From assembly GCF_035582795.1 (NCBI RefSeq), contig NC_134368.1:7293501-7357500 (forward strand): DNA of 64,000 bases, read 5' to 3'. A program made the position numbers and the translations under genes. The notes under the pieces are model-generated. The model ran no database searches, had not been told where the DNA came from, and saw nothing but the letters and a program-made list of their open reading frames with translations. This stretch comes from Mycteria americana (lineage: Eukaryota > Chordata > Aves > Ciconiiformes > Ciconiidae). Below are positions 34,496 to 49,400 of this stretch, in pieces; the first letter of the stretch is position 1; the number at the start of each line of letters is the position of its first letter.

Positions 34496-37400
34496 CTGGG
34501 GACAAAAGCAACGTGTTAGAATCGCGGCAACATGTGACAACTGAGCATTAAGCTTTTTCATCCGTTACAAAGGTATCGAGCTTGCAGTGATATTCCCTCC
34601 TCTTTTTCCCCTGTAGCATGAAACAATGTACTCTTAACCCATAATGCTTTACTTGGCTCCATTAAAAGTCACCTTTAGCTGAGAGAGACCTTGTCACGCT
34701 TTTTCTTCTATATTCTTTCTCACCTTTCACCCACACACCCCGAATTACTAAACACCAAGAAATTACTCTTCATGATTAATCTATTATTTCTACTTCTAGA
34801 TTAGTTTTTTGCATTTTAGTCATTTTAAATAGGCTGGTAGCTTTCACTTTGACTTCCTCAGCATCCAGTGCTTTTTACTCTCTGGTTTGCAAAATGCTGT
34901 GATTTTACAACCCACTTAGATCAGCTCCTGCAGGCTATGACTAAAGAGGTCAGCCTGGCCTCCCTGCTGAGCTTTCCACTGATACAATTCCACCTGCTTA
35001 CAGTATTTCTTCTAGCATTGATCCATTTTTCCCCATCTCTAAGTTTGGGCCTTTGATCCTCCCCGAGTTAATATTGCCAGAGCTGTGCTGTCACTAAAGC
35101 TGATCAATGAAAGCATCACAAATGAATGACTCGAGGAATAGTGTAGCAGCAAGTTTACTAGCTTAAAATGGCTAAAGTCACCCATGAAGGAATACCTTTA
35201 GGCTTTTCTAGCAGGGCAAAGAACGCAAACATCACTCAACATTTTCATTTATAGCATCACTTATTTTCACACTGGATCTCGCAAAACAACTTATGGCTCT
35301 AAATTAAGCTGACAGCCTCCACAGAAGCTGCATATATTCAATCCAAATTACCACTGGTTCTTCCTCAAGAAAATCTGTATAGCTCTCTCCCTCCCACTTC
35401 CTCCTTTCCAAAAGCCTGTAGGCACCCCACTGGTATCTAAGGAGGAGTATTTCCACAGCGATAATTCAACTACCTACTCAATTACTAAGCTGTATTTCCC
35501 CAGAGTTTTGATTTTATTTTTAAGGGATGTTTCATGCATTACTAACCTTGCTCCCAACAAAAAACTGTGTGTGTAAAGCCTCCATTTTGAATTTAAGACA
35601 ACACAACGGTACTTACAACTTGGAAAATTACTCTGTTCATTGCATTCCTTCATGTAATCTCACTTTCTACATCAGAGGGTTTATTACGCTTTTCTCCAGC
35701 ACGTCAACCCAGCTTATCTGGTTTCTAAGTCATTCTCTAAGATTAACAAACTTCCACCAACTATGTAATTATGAACTCAGTTTTCCCAAAACACAGTATT
35801 CTATTCTTAAGATTTGTCCTTGTCTATATGTTGCTTGAAATAAAAGAATGGTACTTACTTGCTGCCATTAAACATTTTATTCAAAGCATCCCTTGATATA
35901 ATATGACCACAGACTAATTTCATAGGTGGATTATTATCTGTTGTTTGCTGACGAAGAATGGGACAGGCAAATATTGAATGATACCAGCACTTTTTACCGA
36001 GGTCCACTTCAATCTGTGAAAGAAATTAACATAATTTCTCTTGGGAAAATATGTTTCCAGACAATTATCCCTTTTAGGTCATGGCCCTTACTTAACTGAT
36101 TTCACAATTCAGCTGTGAAGACAGCAAAATCCATTGTGTGGATGCCTGACAATTTCCCAGCCAAAAATACTTAATTGTGATCTTAAAGTGGTGATTTATG
36201 TTGCTTCTTCCCATCCCCAACAAAGCAGAGTATTCTGCCAAAGGACAAGTGCATATTTTAGTGCAGATCTATGCCCTGGCAGGAAAACTGAGCTGATGAC
36301 CCAGCAAGACTTTCTGTATTTCCTAGGCAGTGATTTCCAAAGTGGTTTAGATGATAGATCTCATTTAAGGGGGGGGGGGGGGGGGGGGGAGAGAAAAGAG
36401 AAAAATCCTTGGATTGATTGATTATGTTAATGTTCTACAGCTTCTTGAAAGACTCTCCCAACACCTACAGGTCATGTCAATAATGAAGTGTATCAGAATC
36501 ATTTATTTTCAGTATCAACAAAGACGACACTGGTACAGCACAGCTCTTGCCATCAGGACCAAATAATTTCAGAAAGTGACATCTCACAGAGAAGAATGGG
36601 TCTGTGACTTCAGGAATCGATTGAGAACTATAAAAAAATCACAGCTTCCGTACCTGAAGCTCCTGGCTCTGACCAGTCCTCGGTTCTGACAAGTTTAACC
36701 TTCAACAAAATCTGACAATATAACCTTTTCACACTACTTAATCTCTGTCTTTGCACAATGAAAATAAGACTTCCCATCCCCATTCTGCCTTACCAGTAAA
36801 CACTAGAGACCCTTAAGTTTAGAATATGCAAGGAGGCATATAAATACTATTAACTGATCTGCATCCGACAGCAATCTTTTCCCAGATGCTCCCTAGCTAA
36901 TCATTCCTGTCTGGATGGCAGGGCATGAATCTGTCACACTTTGAGGTTATGCTCTCAGTGTTACAGAAAACAGCTGGGAGAAACTCAGCACACATACTTA
37001 CACTATAAATGAATCTCTTACAGCTACAATCAAAGAGGCTAACTCAGTTCCTGCCCAGTTAGCACAAAATAGGTTTTCTTTCCAAATCAGGAGCGGGCCA
37101 CTGGAGAGCTGCACACACCTGGTAAGAGCTATAAAGGGAAACTGGGGTTTCATAACAACTGGACTTCATTTCAACTGATACAAACGAGTTGTGCTGAAAG
37201 CATAATGCACTGGATCCCAATTCAGTTCTTGTGTCCCCAGATGTAGCACTAATTCTTTCATCTCCCATCTGCCTGATAAAGAGTTAGTGCAAAGCAGCTC
37301 ATGGACAGAGCTCAAGCATAGCTAGGGGAAGTTAATGTTTCTCAGTGGGATGCATTTCTTTTCCAGTTATATAGAAACATCTCATGCATTCAGTGTAAGG

Positions 37401-40400
37401 CTAAGTGGAAGGTGAGAGCATCTGTTTTGTTACGGTCATTTGATCAAAGACCTTTTTGAATGCAACAGGGGATAACAAGTAAATGGGGGAGCAACAAATA
37501 AAACAGAGAAATATAAACCTGACGGACAAGTGTAACGGAGACAATAACAAGAAACAACCTTGTCAGTCACACTAATTGATAGGTCATCAAGAAACTGCAA
37601 CCAAACCTGGTCTTTGCAACAGATACGAATGCAAACCTGAGGGTCTTGGAGGAGAGGGGGTTAGCAGAACTATACAAACTGCAGGAGGAATGTGTAGGGG
37701 AAGGGGACTGGGGAGGAACGGCCAGAAAGGGGTATAAAAGTGGCCACAAGGGCCACGCCAGTATTTGAGGGTCTGCGAACATGCGTTCGCTTGTGAATCT
37801 AGAGTGGTGCGTGTGTGCTTTCACCAGTCAATTTTAATCTTTACCAGCCAAAGAGAAGGAAAGGGTCTTGGCTGTCTATACTTATGTTTTATGCAAGTCC
37901 TGTATGTGGGTGCTGTTGAAGGCAGTGCCTTGCCTGTGGCAGCCTGCGTAGCCGGTCGTATCGGTGTCCTTTGTGTGTGCGCGTGGGTGGGTGTCTGCGA
38001 TTCATGCTCAGCTTCACTACTGGTTGAACCTACAAACAGGAAACCAGAAGCCACATCCATCGGCCTGGGACGAGACCCTACTGTACAGAGACCTCGGGAA
38101 GTCCCAAGCCCAGGAGCTGCTGGAGGTGGTGGCCGTGTGTAACATCCCTTAATATTCCGCACAGAAGAAACCTGAAAACAGCATTCAACATTAGAAGTCT
38201 GCCCTGCGATAGCTTAGCATCAACTCACCGGTAGTTCATCCTTCTGGTTCCAAACACCTGTGCACTGCCTTTGTTCAATAACTGCCTTGATATTAATTAG
38301 AGCTGGTAATGCTACACAACCTGCTGAAAAACTGCAGAAAAAGGAAATGTTAACATACAGTGCTGTTAGGAAACCCGTATTTTTCATATTTCTACTTTAA
38401 AGGTTCACTGGGACACAAGAGTGTTGTACTACTTCATTTCGTTACTGTCTGTACTTCTAAGCTCCCTTCAAGTATGACAAGCAAGAATTTTGGGGCAGGT
38501 TATTAGTTACCCTGCATCTCAGGCTAGGGCCCTCATGTACTACATTCTGGACCGAAAACAACAGTTAATCCCTGCTCTGAGTCTTATAATGAATTGATTT
38601 TCTATACCACCTCCTTCAATTTTCAGCTGTACAGGAGGAAGACATCATGTTAGCTTATATAGGTAGTTGCTCTCAACTATGGAAGAGTACATGCAGCCTA
38701 AGAGTTTCCGCGTAACCCACACGTACACACAACCCATAATCCTTTAATTATATGTAATTACCATGTAAAGAAACATGTCTTTCCACCTTCACCTTAAATC
38801 AAGAAAACAAATGTAGAAAAAACAAAAAAAACACATCGGAAGGCAAGTGAAGGAAGGAAACCACAGCCTGTAACAAGAATGGCAGTATACAACTAACCAA
38901 AGTCAGTGTCCCAACCGTTCAGCCTGCTCTGACAGTTACCCATTAACAGAACTTACCACATTATTTTGAAATATTTCACTATGTTACAAAAGAAAGTATG
39001 ACACTGAGTTTCCACAAATTAACAGATGTTTTGATGGATTTAAGTCTAATGACAGTACTATAGGCCTGGAAATCAGGAGCAACACAAACAGGATTTGACC
39101 TTGGTATCAGCCTGCTCTGTTTCTCTGGCAGATTATTTTACTATTTGTGCAAGTTTTATTGTCTACAGAAGTCACAACCTTCCTTTCCACTCTGCCCTTC
39201 CAGATACTTGTTTTTATGTTTCTGCAGGAACATTCTGGCTAGTTTACTTGGGAGGGATGTGCCTGAAATGTATGGATCTCTTGCCTAAGCTTTAAAAAAA
39301 AAAAAAAAAAAAACCAACACACACATCATATCCCTCACCTCCGACTGGCCATTTTAATCCTTACACTTTGCATTTTGGTTATTTCAGCCCTGAGTGTAAC
39401 TTGTGTTAGCCCTGTGGAAAGTTTAGACAAATAGTATCTGTAGAAATAAAAGCATTAGTGCTTTAATGGTTCTGTATGAAAACATCTCTGGAAGACCCCT
39501 TTAAGATTATAACTCCTCAAGTAAATAGTGAATTCAAATGGTGTCCTGTAGTCCTTCAAGACCCTGATGACCTCCTTTGTACAGCAAGAGTTCTCCCACT
39601 GACTCCACGCAGTAACTCAGACCACAAGGCCTGTACAGGATTAGATACACACTGGAGAAACCAATCAGCCTTAAAAAAAAAAAAAAAAAAGGACTGCTAC
39701 CCATGTTCTAGAAAGCAATATATTTTATAGCAGGGATTTAACTTCAAGCTGGTTTAATTTCTACAGGATTTGCAGCACTCAAAGATCACACCACTTTAGG
39801 ACAGTCTTGTTTATGACAAGAGTATCGATACCACCTATACAGTAAATGCATTTCAGTGCAATTGATTTCACACCAGGCGCAAAGAAAGCGTCCAACCAGT
39901 CCAAACATCGATAACAGGGATTTTCCACTTCACCAAAAATCTCTTGGCCATTTGCGCTGAAAACCATATTATGGCATCAGTGCATGAGCAATTAAAATGC
40001 AAAGGACTGCTGTTAATTTGACTAAAACAGGAAAAAGAGGAAAACTAAAAACCAGAGATAGAAGTTTTAGAAATCTATAAAACCCTCAAACTGAAATTTG
40101 TAGCTTTTATTGTAGAAAGACAATTAATCTGAAAGTGCTCCCTTTGTTGCTTCTGTTGTATCTTGTGACAAGAGGTGCAAACAGGAGAAGCAGAAGGCTT
40201 GACAATTTTAAGAGTTCTAAACTAATCACAGACCTCTAATAATAGTAACATGTAAACAGTAAAAAAAAAAGCCAAAACAAATTAAAAAAAAAGAGGTAGT
40301 GAAGCTTCTGCTAAGTACCAAATCTAGCCCAGAAAGGTATATATAATTTATAATTTTCTATTTAATGTCTGAAATGAAAATGAGAACATTGGGCAAGTCT

Positions 40401-43400
40401 ATTAGGAAACTGGAATCCAAAGGCTAAATAGCAGCTAATCTGTTTTATCTTCAGAGAAGCTAGAAGGAGATTAGGTTGGTTTCTCTTCACATTTCCAACA
40501 GCCTCCTACAGATTTGCATTTTGTCAGATTAGCTACTGAGCTTGAAAGCGCCTCCTTCTTCTTTGCAAATGAGGTCCAGCAAATCATTTGGAAATTCTAG
40601 CAGCTGAAATCACAACATAACTCTTAAGCATTCTTCTAAGGACAAGACAGGTAAAGTAATGTGTGGATTAAAAACCAAGATCATCAAGTGCTGACAGAAT
40701 CATGGCCGGAGTTTTGGGTTTTTTGCAGTTAAACAGCAGGGACAGTTTTCACACATTTTCTGTAGGAATGATGGCTGATTGCCACCCTCATCTTTCAGAC
40801 TGATGTCTAAACTACAGAAGCCAAATTCCATCCATGAATGCTTCCTCTTGAGCTGCAAAGGTGCAGGACAAAGCACAGCACACGGGAACCTCTGATTTCT
40901 AATCTCTGCAAATCTTGTTAGAGCTAATTGTAACCATACTCTTTATTTAATACAAGCTAGATAAGACTACTTCTCAAAAGCCATTTCTTTTGTCCTCAAT
41001 AAGAAATAGAAACCAAAACACTATGTACCTGGTCTTAAAAGCAAGTGAAAACCAGCATACCTAACACTGAGAGGTGATTCAACTGAGAGACCCAGAAGAG
41101 CACAGGCATCTCTTGTAAAGATGTCACAGATGTCCGCCCACTGGTTTGCATCTAATAGATGAACGTACGGAGAGTTCTCTATACCTTGCCGCAGATATAC
41201 CAGGCTGCCCATCAAAACCTGAATATCTGTGAGACACCAGGAACAGTTAGTTATTTTATACTACAAATAAAAGCTAGTGTCTACAGTTTTAGCTTTCACA
41301 CGGGGAACAGGCAGATACAACAAATCAGTAATACACATCCTCACCTCTACAAAACGCAATTACAGCCTTCACAGAACAGAAGTCTACAGCTACAAGAGCA
41401 CCAGTCCACTATGGATAGACTAGGGGGTCATCTGTCCTTCTACAAGCATGGCATGCTGCCTATTAATTTGCTTCAAAGAGGTTTACCTTTTTTGTAAGCT
41501 TTCTGTGACATACACAGTACCCTAAAAATTAGGCTTTACTGGATTCAGTGTGAGACAGTTCACTTAACTCACATACTCCCCATTTTTCAAAAGTTTCATT
41601 TCTCTTTGTATTACCCCACGCAGCAGAAAATAGCAGATGACTATTCCAAGAACATTTCTGTGCGTTTTTAACACTTTACCCTGGCAGCAGGCCTATTCTA
41701 GATGTAATCTACATATTATTTAAAGAGTCAAAAACCTTAAATTTAAGCAAGTGTGCAGACATATTAAAATATAATTTTGTGCCCTCTTTAAAAAAAAAAA
41801 AAAAAAAAAAGAGTTAATTCAAACTGTAAGGATTCAGGTTATACATGTTAAATACAAAAATAAGAAGCCTCTAACAAAACGAAAATAATAGAGTAAAACA
41901 CATTTGGAACATGATTTATATTTTACTACAAGGTGCCACATCCAAATGCTTTAAATCCCCTTAATGTGACCGAAAACTTACCTTTCTGATGATTTAGGGC
42001 GAACGGCTGGAAGTTTTTCGCATACTGAAGTGCTTCTCTTTGATTTGCTGTTCCACCCATCAATAAACTAATGAAATATAATCTGTGTAGTTTAAATTCC
42101 AACGAACTATTCTGTGCCATAAGCATTTCTCTGTTGGATACCGCCCACCTAGAAGAAACGAGGAGGTACAATGGGACACGACACAAGAGTAATTGTCAGC
42201 CTACACCATATAAAATTATTACAATTATCAAACACCTATTTCAAGGAGAATATGACTGTTCCCTGAACTTCTATGAGTTTATACGGAGCACAGAAAGTGG
42301 CAAGACTCTTTACAAGTAACAGAGCTACACGGGGCACACAACACGTGAATGATGGTACTTCTGGCGCTGCTGCACAGGTTAACCTCTGCAAAATTCACCA
42401 CTCACTGGCAGGAAGGCAAGACTGAATTAGGCACAATATAAGGTAGAAACAGCTAAAATCTACTGTATTTTGATTAATACCACTCTATCACTGAATCTTA
42501 ACAATTGAAGATAGTCTTCAGCTGCATGTTGAAGAAGTTTGACCAAGCCTTTCAAGAACATATTTTCTAATTTCCTCATTCCCCAAACATTTTCTCTAAG
42601 CCACTATGTTTATATGCGTGTGTATGTTGCCTTGGAGAGGGGAAGTACATCTATGGGGGCTTCAAAGATAGACATTATCAAGACCTTACAATGGGGGATA
42701 GGGGGAAGGGAAATCAGTTTAAATATCATAGAATCATTTAGGTTGTACTTTATCCTGCTTAAACTTTGCTTTCTGTGTTATTTTCAACTTGGGCAATAAA
42801 AATATTTCGCATTTTCTGGGTCTCATTCACCATGACAACACTAATGTTTGGCTCCCAAATAACGTGAAAGAATTCCTATAACATGCACAATTAAAATAAA
42901 CGGGAATTTTTAAAGCACTTCATAAAAAGTTACTTTATTATTTAGATTTTATCCATCCCTCTCTTTTTTTGTATTTTTTTTTCTTAATTCAATTTAGTGA
43001 GGCCTAAATCAATCCAATCTCTCAAGAACTTCAAGTTTCAATGTTCTTCAGTACATCTGTTTCTCATTAGTGTTAATTAGTTATACTATTTTCACTGTGG
43101 GGGCCCCATTAAGCAAAGAGCTTTTAACTTTTCAGCAAGGAAGTGAGGTAGTCCCTGTTCCTTAAAAAGAAGGGGTATGAGAGGCTTCTGTTCTTTTCAA
43201 CCAATATTAAAATAAGAAAATTAAGCATTCTTACAGTACTGGTAAAGCCTCTGATGCAAGTTAGCCTTCTGCATTAAGATGTAGTGTTAATGAACAAGTA
43301 TCTACTTTCAATTTGTTGTGGTGAAAGTGTCAGGAGTCTGACTTTACTGGCAAGGCTTTGTAATGACATCAGTAACCTTTCAGTAGGAAACAGTGAAAAC

Positions 43401-46400
43401 TGTAGCCTTTGAACTAAGAACAACCTCTACTGTCCCTAATTTCAAGCAGTTTCAGATAAGCAGCCTCAGAAGACTGTCAACACTGTAATCTCCACCAGGA
43501 GGGTGACTAACCATGGGCTGGTTTTTTTGATTGGTTTTTGGTTTGGTGGGGAGGGGGGTTGTGGGTTTTGGGGGGTTTTTTTGTTGGTTTTTTTTTGTTT
43601 GGTTGGTTGAAGTTTTGTGATCAGTGTCCACAGCTTAAGCCAGGTATAGTGGGAATAAAGCTCACTCCCGACTAAGAAAACAAAAGCCTGAAGTTAACAA
43701 CGATAGACCAATAAGCAGCTGAAAGACAAAAACTATTATCAATAAACAGTAAGACTAGTATCAGGCCACAGTCCCATCAATGAGATATTAATCTGTAATG
43801 CATCAAAAGGGAGGCATCAAAAGAGCCTCCATCATCTCCCTGCCAATATTCGCAACCACATGACACAGTACTTCATCTTGCTGAGATTGAGTCTATTTTT
43901 CCAAATTAGCTTTTAGGCAGGCTTTCCATTTTTAGCTCTTTGAGTGGCAGCACAGATTTGTATCAGAAGAAAGCAGCCACAGAAGCAAGGCCTGAGGTGT
44001 TTGGTCTAGGATGTGCTGTTCCTATTTCTAATGGAAAGACAAAAAAACAGCAAGTGAGGTTTAAAAACATTCAACCCACATACTCTCTACCATGGTCCAA
44101 AATCATTAGTAATCACAACACCTGTCTTCCTACCTCCTCTCAAAATGATATTTTCAGAGTGTTTTCACTTCTGAGACTCAAATCCATCTGAATTTTTTAA
44201 AGTTGACAGTATACTATTCAAACCACAGGTACACAGAGCTCTCTTCTAGATCCCACATGGGATTTAGTTAGACTTTGTGAAATTCAGTTTAACAAAGATT
44301 AAATTAAGTTTAAACCATACCCCAAAGGTCCCAGGAAATACCAGGACCTGGCCGCCTTGCTGCTTCACAGACATAAGAGAAGACAGTATCTCTTCCCCAG
44401 GAGATTACAGTAAAAAGTTTTGATCCTGCAAGTCATTCCCACCAGACCTTCACATGCAGACCCACCTGGGCTCAGAAGGGCCAGAATCTACCCAGAAAGA
44501 ACCTATGGATTTCCCTCCCCCATCACCAAATTACAATGCAAAAAGTCACTGGAAATTAATGGGATCCTGTGGAGGTACAGAGATGACAGGGCTTACGGTG
44601 CAGGGCCAGACCGGGCATCTACAAAGTCAAGTTGCACACCCCACAAAAAAAGAAGAATGTTATGGCCAGTCGTACTAAATTTAATTCTGAAGTGTAGTAC
44701 TTGTAAGTGTTGGAATTTGTATTAGTAAGAAAATCTGAGAAAACTACAATTATGGTCTTTTTTTTTTTTTTTAAATCAGATACAAATACTAAGTTCTCTC
44801 TATCACCACAGCAGGGCTTCAAAAGCCTTTTTGAAAAGTCCTTAATCTGACAATTCCCTTTCCATGGCAGTGACCAGGAACCAACGCGTGTTTGCTTCGT
44901 TTCCAACACTGAGTTAAGCCGAGCACCAACTACAGAGCACTGGCAGAGCCAGAGAGACTGGTTATTGTTTTCATCCCAACCTTCTGCAATTTTGCATGGG
45001 TAAACCCTGCTATACTCCCCTTCCTGGTTCATGATACTCTAATTAATTCTCCTTGTGTAACACTCGCTTTCTGCTTCAACACCACTGTCAGCAGCCTAGC
45101 CCTAGAACAGGCCAATTTGGGACTGCTTTTATGCACCCCTGAAGCTGTATTTACTGATGCCAATTTTAGCCATTTATTAGCATTTTGCCCAAAGAGCACA
45201 ATGCCACCCCTCCAAGCTCCTCTCACATAGAGGCTCTGCCTCCAGGAGCAGTTTCCATCCCTCCTCCTGAACACCCACGTCTGCTGGGAAATAATATGGG
45301 AAATACATTCACTAGCATCAGCAGTTCTGTGGAATAACCAGGCATTTAAGACATCAGTTACCTCCTAAACTGTATAGTTTTCTCACATTTTGATCGTCCT
45401 CACTGACAACCATGTTTTTTACATAAGCATCACTATAAACAAGGACCCTCTGTGCCCAGCAGCAGGCAAAGAGAAGCAGATAGCTTTTGTACTGAAGAGT
45501 TTAAACAGAATAAACATTATGAACAGAAATGAGGCAGGGTGGGGGAGGGAGACCAGCATACAAACTGTGCTGACAATACACCCTATTCTCTCTTCATTCA
45601 GCTGTCTTCGGAATAAGAGTTCCTTTGAAGAAGGACCATGCCTTCTCCTTTGTTTGAAAAATATTTAACACATTGCAGGAATTACAAGATACGACTTAAG
45701 TAGCAATGAGTAAGGCATAAGGCCTAGCAAACTGGAGCTAAAATGAATTTAGTGACTTCAAGTGGATGGACACAACAGCAAGCTACTGTTCCTCGCAGAG
45801 TATCCTTCACAACAGCTATGTTACTATTTGAACTACAAGAAATACTTGCTGTACCTGACAGTAAATCCTGTTTCAGTTGTAACACCAGGCACTTCAGTGT
45901 TGATTCCCTTCAATTAGCCAATTCAATAGCAATAAGCCACCTGAGCTTTCCACCTGTGTAACTATATTCAAAGACCAACTGTTTAGGTGAAACTTTGCAT
46001 GACCCAGAGGCATAAATCCAAGATTTAGTTTCTGAACACCATGGTTTGAATATCAGAGCATCCCTGCATTTAGTTTAGATGCCAATGACCTGCAAATTGA
46101 CGTACCCATGTTGGATCACGTTAAAGGGAAAAGAAAACGGTCGTTGATATGAAAATGTATTTAACTGAATAATGCAAAAAAGGTATTTTAAATGTATGAA
46201 TTATACTCTGGAATGCAACAGAAATTTTTAATTTGCTTTGTTTCATTGTTTCTACTTTTAAAAGGTCACTTCAAAGCTATTTTTTTTTTTTTACTTACTT
46301 TTGAGACCAACCTAAGCTTACCAAAGCTGTCACAACCTAAAAACACCAACACCACAAAAACCCCAAAAAAATACAACAAAATAAACCGCAGAAACATAGG

Positions 46401-49400
46401 TTGAGGGTTTGTTTGGGGTTTTCTTGTTTTTAAAATAAAAGCTGTTCTGAAATGGTACAGCACAGTTACATATCCACTACTGGAAAGCAAAACAGTAGCC
46501 CATGAGACATTTCATTACATTTCCCTCTTCACTGTCACTTTTAGCACCAGCTTACATGTCTAATGGTTGTAAAGTCTACCAAGGTCAAGAAAACATCCTG
46601 GTCTAGGGTTGATTGATAGACCTCAGATATTCCCAGACTTTGTTTTCATCTGAGCATTCAGCATTACCCGCTGACTTCTATGAACAGAATTGTTTTGTTC
46701 AGAAGAAATCTCACTAACAGATCTCACTCTCAGTCCAGGCTCCCAGCTCACCTTCCGCAGAGGTGTTTCCTGCTGAGGAAAGGGACACACCTCTAACCCA
46801 GCGTTAATCAGCACCTACCTGGCAGCCACAGCCTGCAAAGTACACACCTATCCTTTCACCCCCTCTTCCCACCCTGTGGTCCCTTATCTGGAAAGGGAGA
46901 GTGACTTGAGGAAAAGGCAGAACTTTCATCCTGAGCCAAGTTCTGCTCACCCCAAGGGCTCGGTGAAGCTGAAAAGACTTGGTGATACCCAACACCTTTA
47001 ATAAGTCCTGGTATCCTTCATAATTGAACCTTTTAAAATAAGGTTCACTAATGATTCACTATAAGGCTAAATACCATCATGGCAGACAACTGTTACTCTA
47101 AGTGATGTTTCTTCCCAAAACCTGAAATCAGCATCACAAACGATTCAAGTTAATCCTTAATCTAAGAAAAAGACCCTTAGTTAAGTACTGCCCATGGGGA
47201 GGGACACAGAGGGGACAAAAGGAGAAGGTAGGGGTTCACTCAGTAACTAGACCTCTCAAAAGACAAATGGACACACATCAAAATATACTAAAGACAATAT
47301 TTGAAGTGAAAAACTAAGGATTTCTTAAAAGCATTCAAAAAAAAAAAAAGGGGGGAGAAAAAAACTAGTAGACTCACTCTAACGCAGGTCTCAGAACTCT
47401 AACTTTTAATGCTTCCAATATTCGATTCAACTCCACAAACGGTTCTTTTTGACTTTGATCTATTGATAGACCAGATTCCTGAAAAAACAAAGGCAGTTTT
47501 TAGTTGAAGCATAAGAAAACATGGGATTAGGCTGCTGTTTTTCTGACAGTTTAAATATTCATCTGGAACTTTAACATTCAAATAAGGATGCAAATCCAAA
47601 ACATAATTTTCCATGGGCGATAACATTCAACATCCACACTTATTGTTACCTGACAAAGTTCCTCGGCTACATCCAACATCCCCTGCCTGAAGAAGTGCTC
47701 CACCATCACCTCGTTGAGGATTCGCTGGCTGTCAGCCTGCCAGCACCCATCTATCCCCACGCTGCTGATGTCGGAGTCAAAATTCTGAAACGTACAAATT
47801 AACAGTTAATAGGCTGGAACAAATCGCCCCATGTAATTTTTCTTCAATTATGCAGGACACCTATGTCTCCACCCTGATGCTTTCTGCCTATTACCCAGCT
47901 GGCCCTCAATTACCTCCTGTTCAAAGTGAAATATATCTGTCAGCTGCTTCATTATCTCCTGTGTACAGAAGTAGTAGTCCTTTGGCTTGCTTGTTTCAAG
48001 TCTGAATATTATCCACTACAAGGAATTACACTGACAAATTACAAGTCTAGCTAGCAAATCAGAAATCCAGTTAACTAATAAAGGGTTTTCCAGACCACGA
48101 TGCGTTTTTGAAGGAAGTATCTGCAGAAAAGGTTTTTTCCATATGTAAAAACTGAAAATGCATAGAGAACAGAAAACAAAATTGCCTACACTAGAATCAA
48201 AATAGCATTATCAATGCATCACTGTCACTACAGCACACCAAATTAGAAGTAAAAGCTTAAACTCAAGAATTTTTTACATAGCTGGGAAGGTAGGCAATGC
48301 TGAAAAAACAAAATGTCACTTCTCCCCACCCCCAAATGGCAAAGACATTCAAACCTCTGAAGACCTCAACATCCCAGCAACAGCATCAGCTTTGAAGATC
48401 TGAGAGATCTTTTACAGATCTAACCCCGATGATCATACTGCCGTGTATTTTTAGGCCAGTGGCCTATGGACATATTCCAGGAATAAATAAAAATATTGTC
48501 ACGGTGACTCTTTAGTGACACTTGGCACTGCTTGGCACTGTGCCTCTTGGCAGCAGGAGAGCAATGTTTATTCTTATCCAAGATATAAAACAGGATTTTA
48601 ACTGCTAACACGTTTTATGATTGGGACAGGCAGGTTAATTTGAATAAAAATCCTCACCCACTACCTAAAACAAACCTCTTGCAAAAGAAACAGTCTAGAA
48701 GTCAGTGCATTGCTTGCTGCCTGACCTGATGGCCTGGTAACTACGGCTCTCTTCCAGGAAGGAAATTCAGAAATCAGTTTGGTGAAAATAGCAGTGCTTC
48801 AGCTACAGCTCTGTGACAATCAACAGTCCTGCACAATATGGAAACACCTACCTAGCACAAACGCACACCTCCGTCAAAGCAGGCAGAGCAAACAACACAG
48901 AGTTGGTACGAGCTATCTGTCAACCACGTATTATCGGTTCCCCATCAGCCAGCACAATGCTGGAGTGGCAGGTTAGCCCATACCTGACCTGCTGTAAGGT
49001 TTGCCAGCTCAAAGCTGGATGACCAACTTCAGAACAAATCTGAGCAGGTGACATGGGTTTACATTAGATCAGCACTTTGTATCCCAGGGACCTGCAGCAG
49101 GAACCCAGGGAGTCATACATTGCTTTGTCAAAACACACACCAGGCAACAGACATTTGCAGAGCGACGCTGCCAAAAGCATTCAGGAGCCTACTATTAACC
49201 TGTTTCAGAAGTTAAAATTGAGTTGGAAGGAGATTCTTAAATTAAAAAAAGTAGAGAACATCATGGCAGTTTCAAACTTTCAGACCAAGGGGTCACTTTT
49301 ACCTTGCACAAGTCTCTCTTGCACAGTTATGCCTCACTGCTTTTTCCTTAGGAGGTATCAAATACCTAACCACAATTCAGATGTCAGCCTCCAAGACTGA

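Noticed and set aside
37765-38142. Plus-strand frame of 125 codons and its minus-strand counterpart
   Set aside because: Falls within the LTR-like island; Cys/Val/Gly-rich sequence with no domain.
42724-42745. CR1-tail-like atcatagaatcatttaggttg
   Set aside because: Only about 22 bases match the CR1 3' end; too short to call an element.
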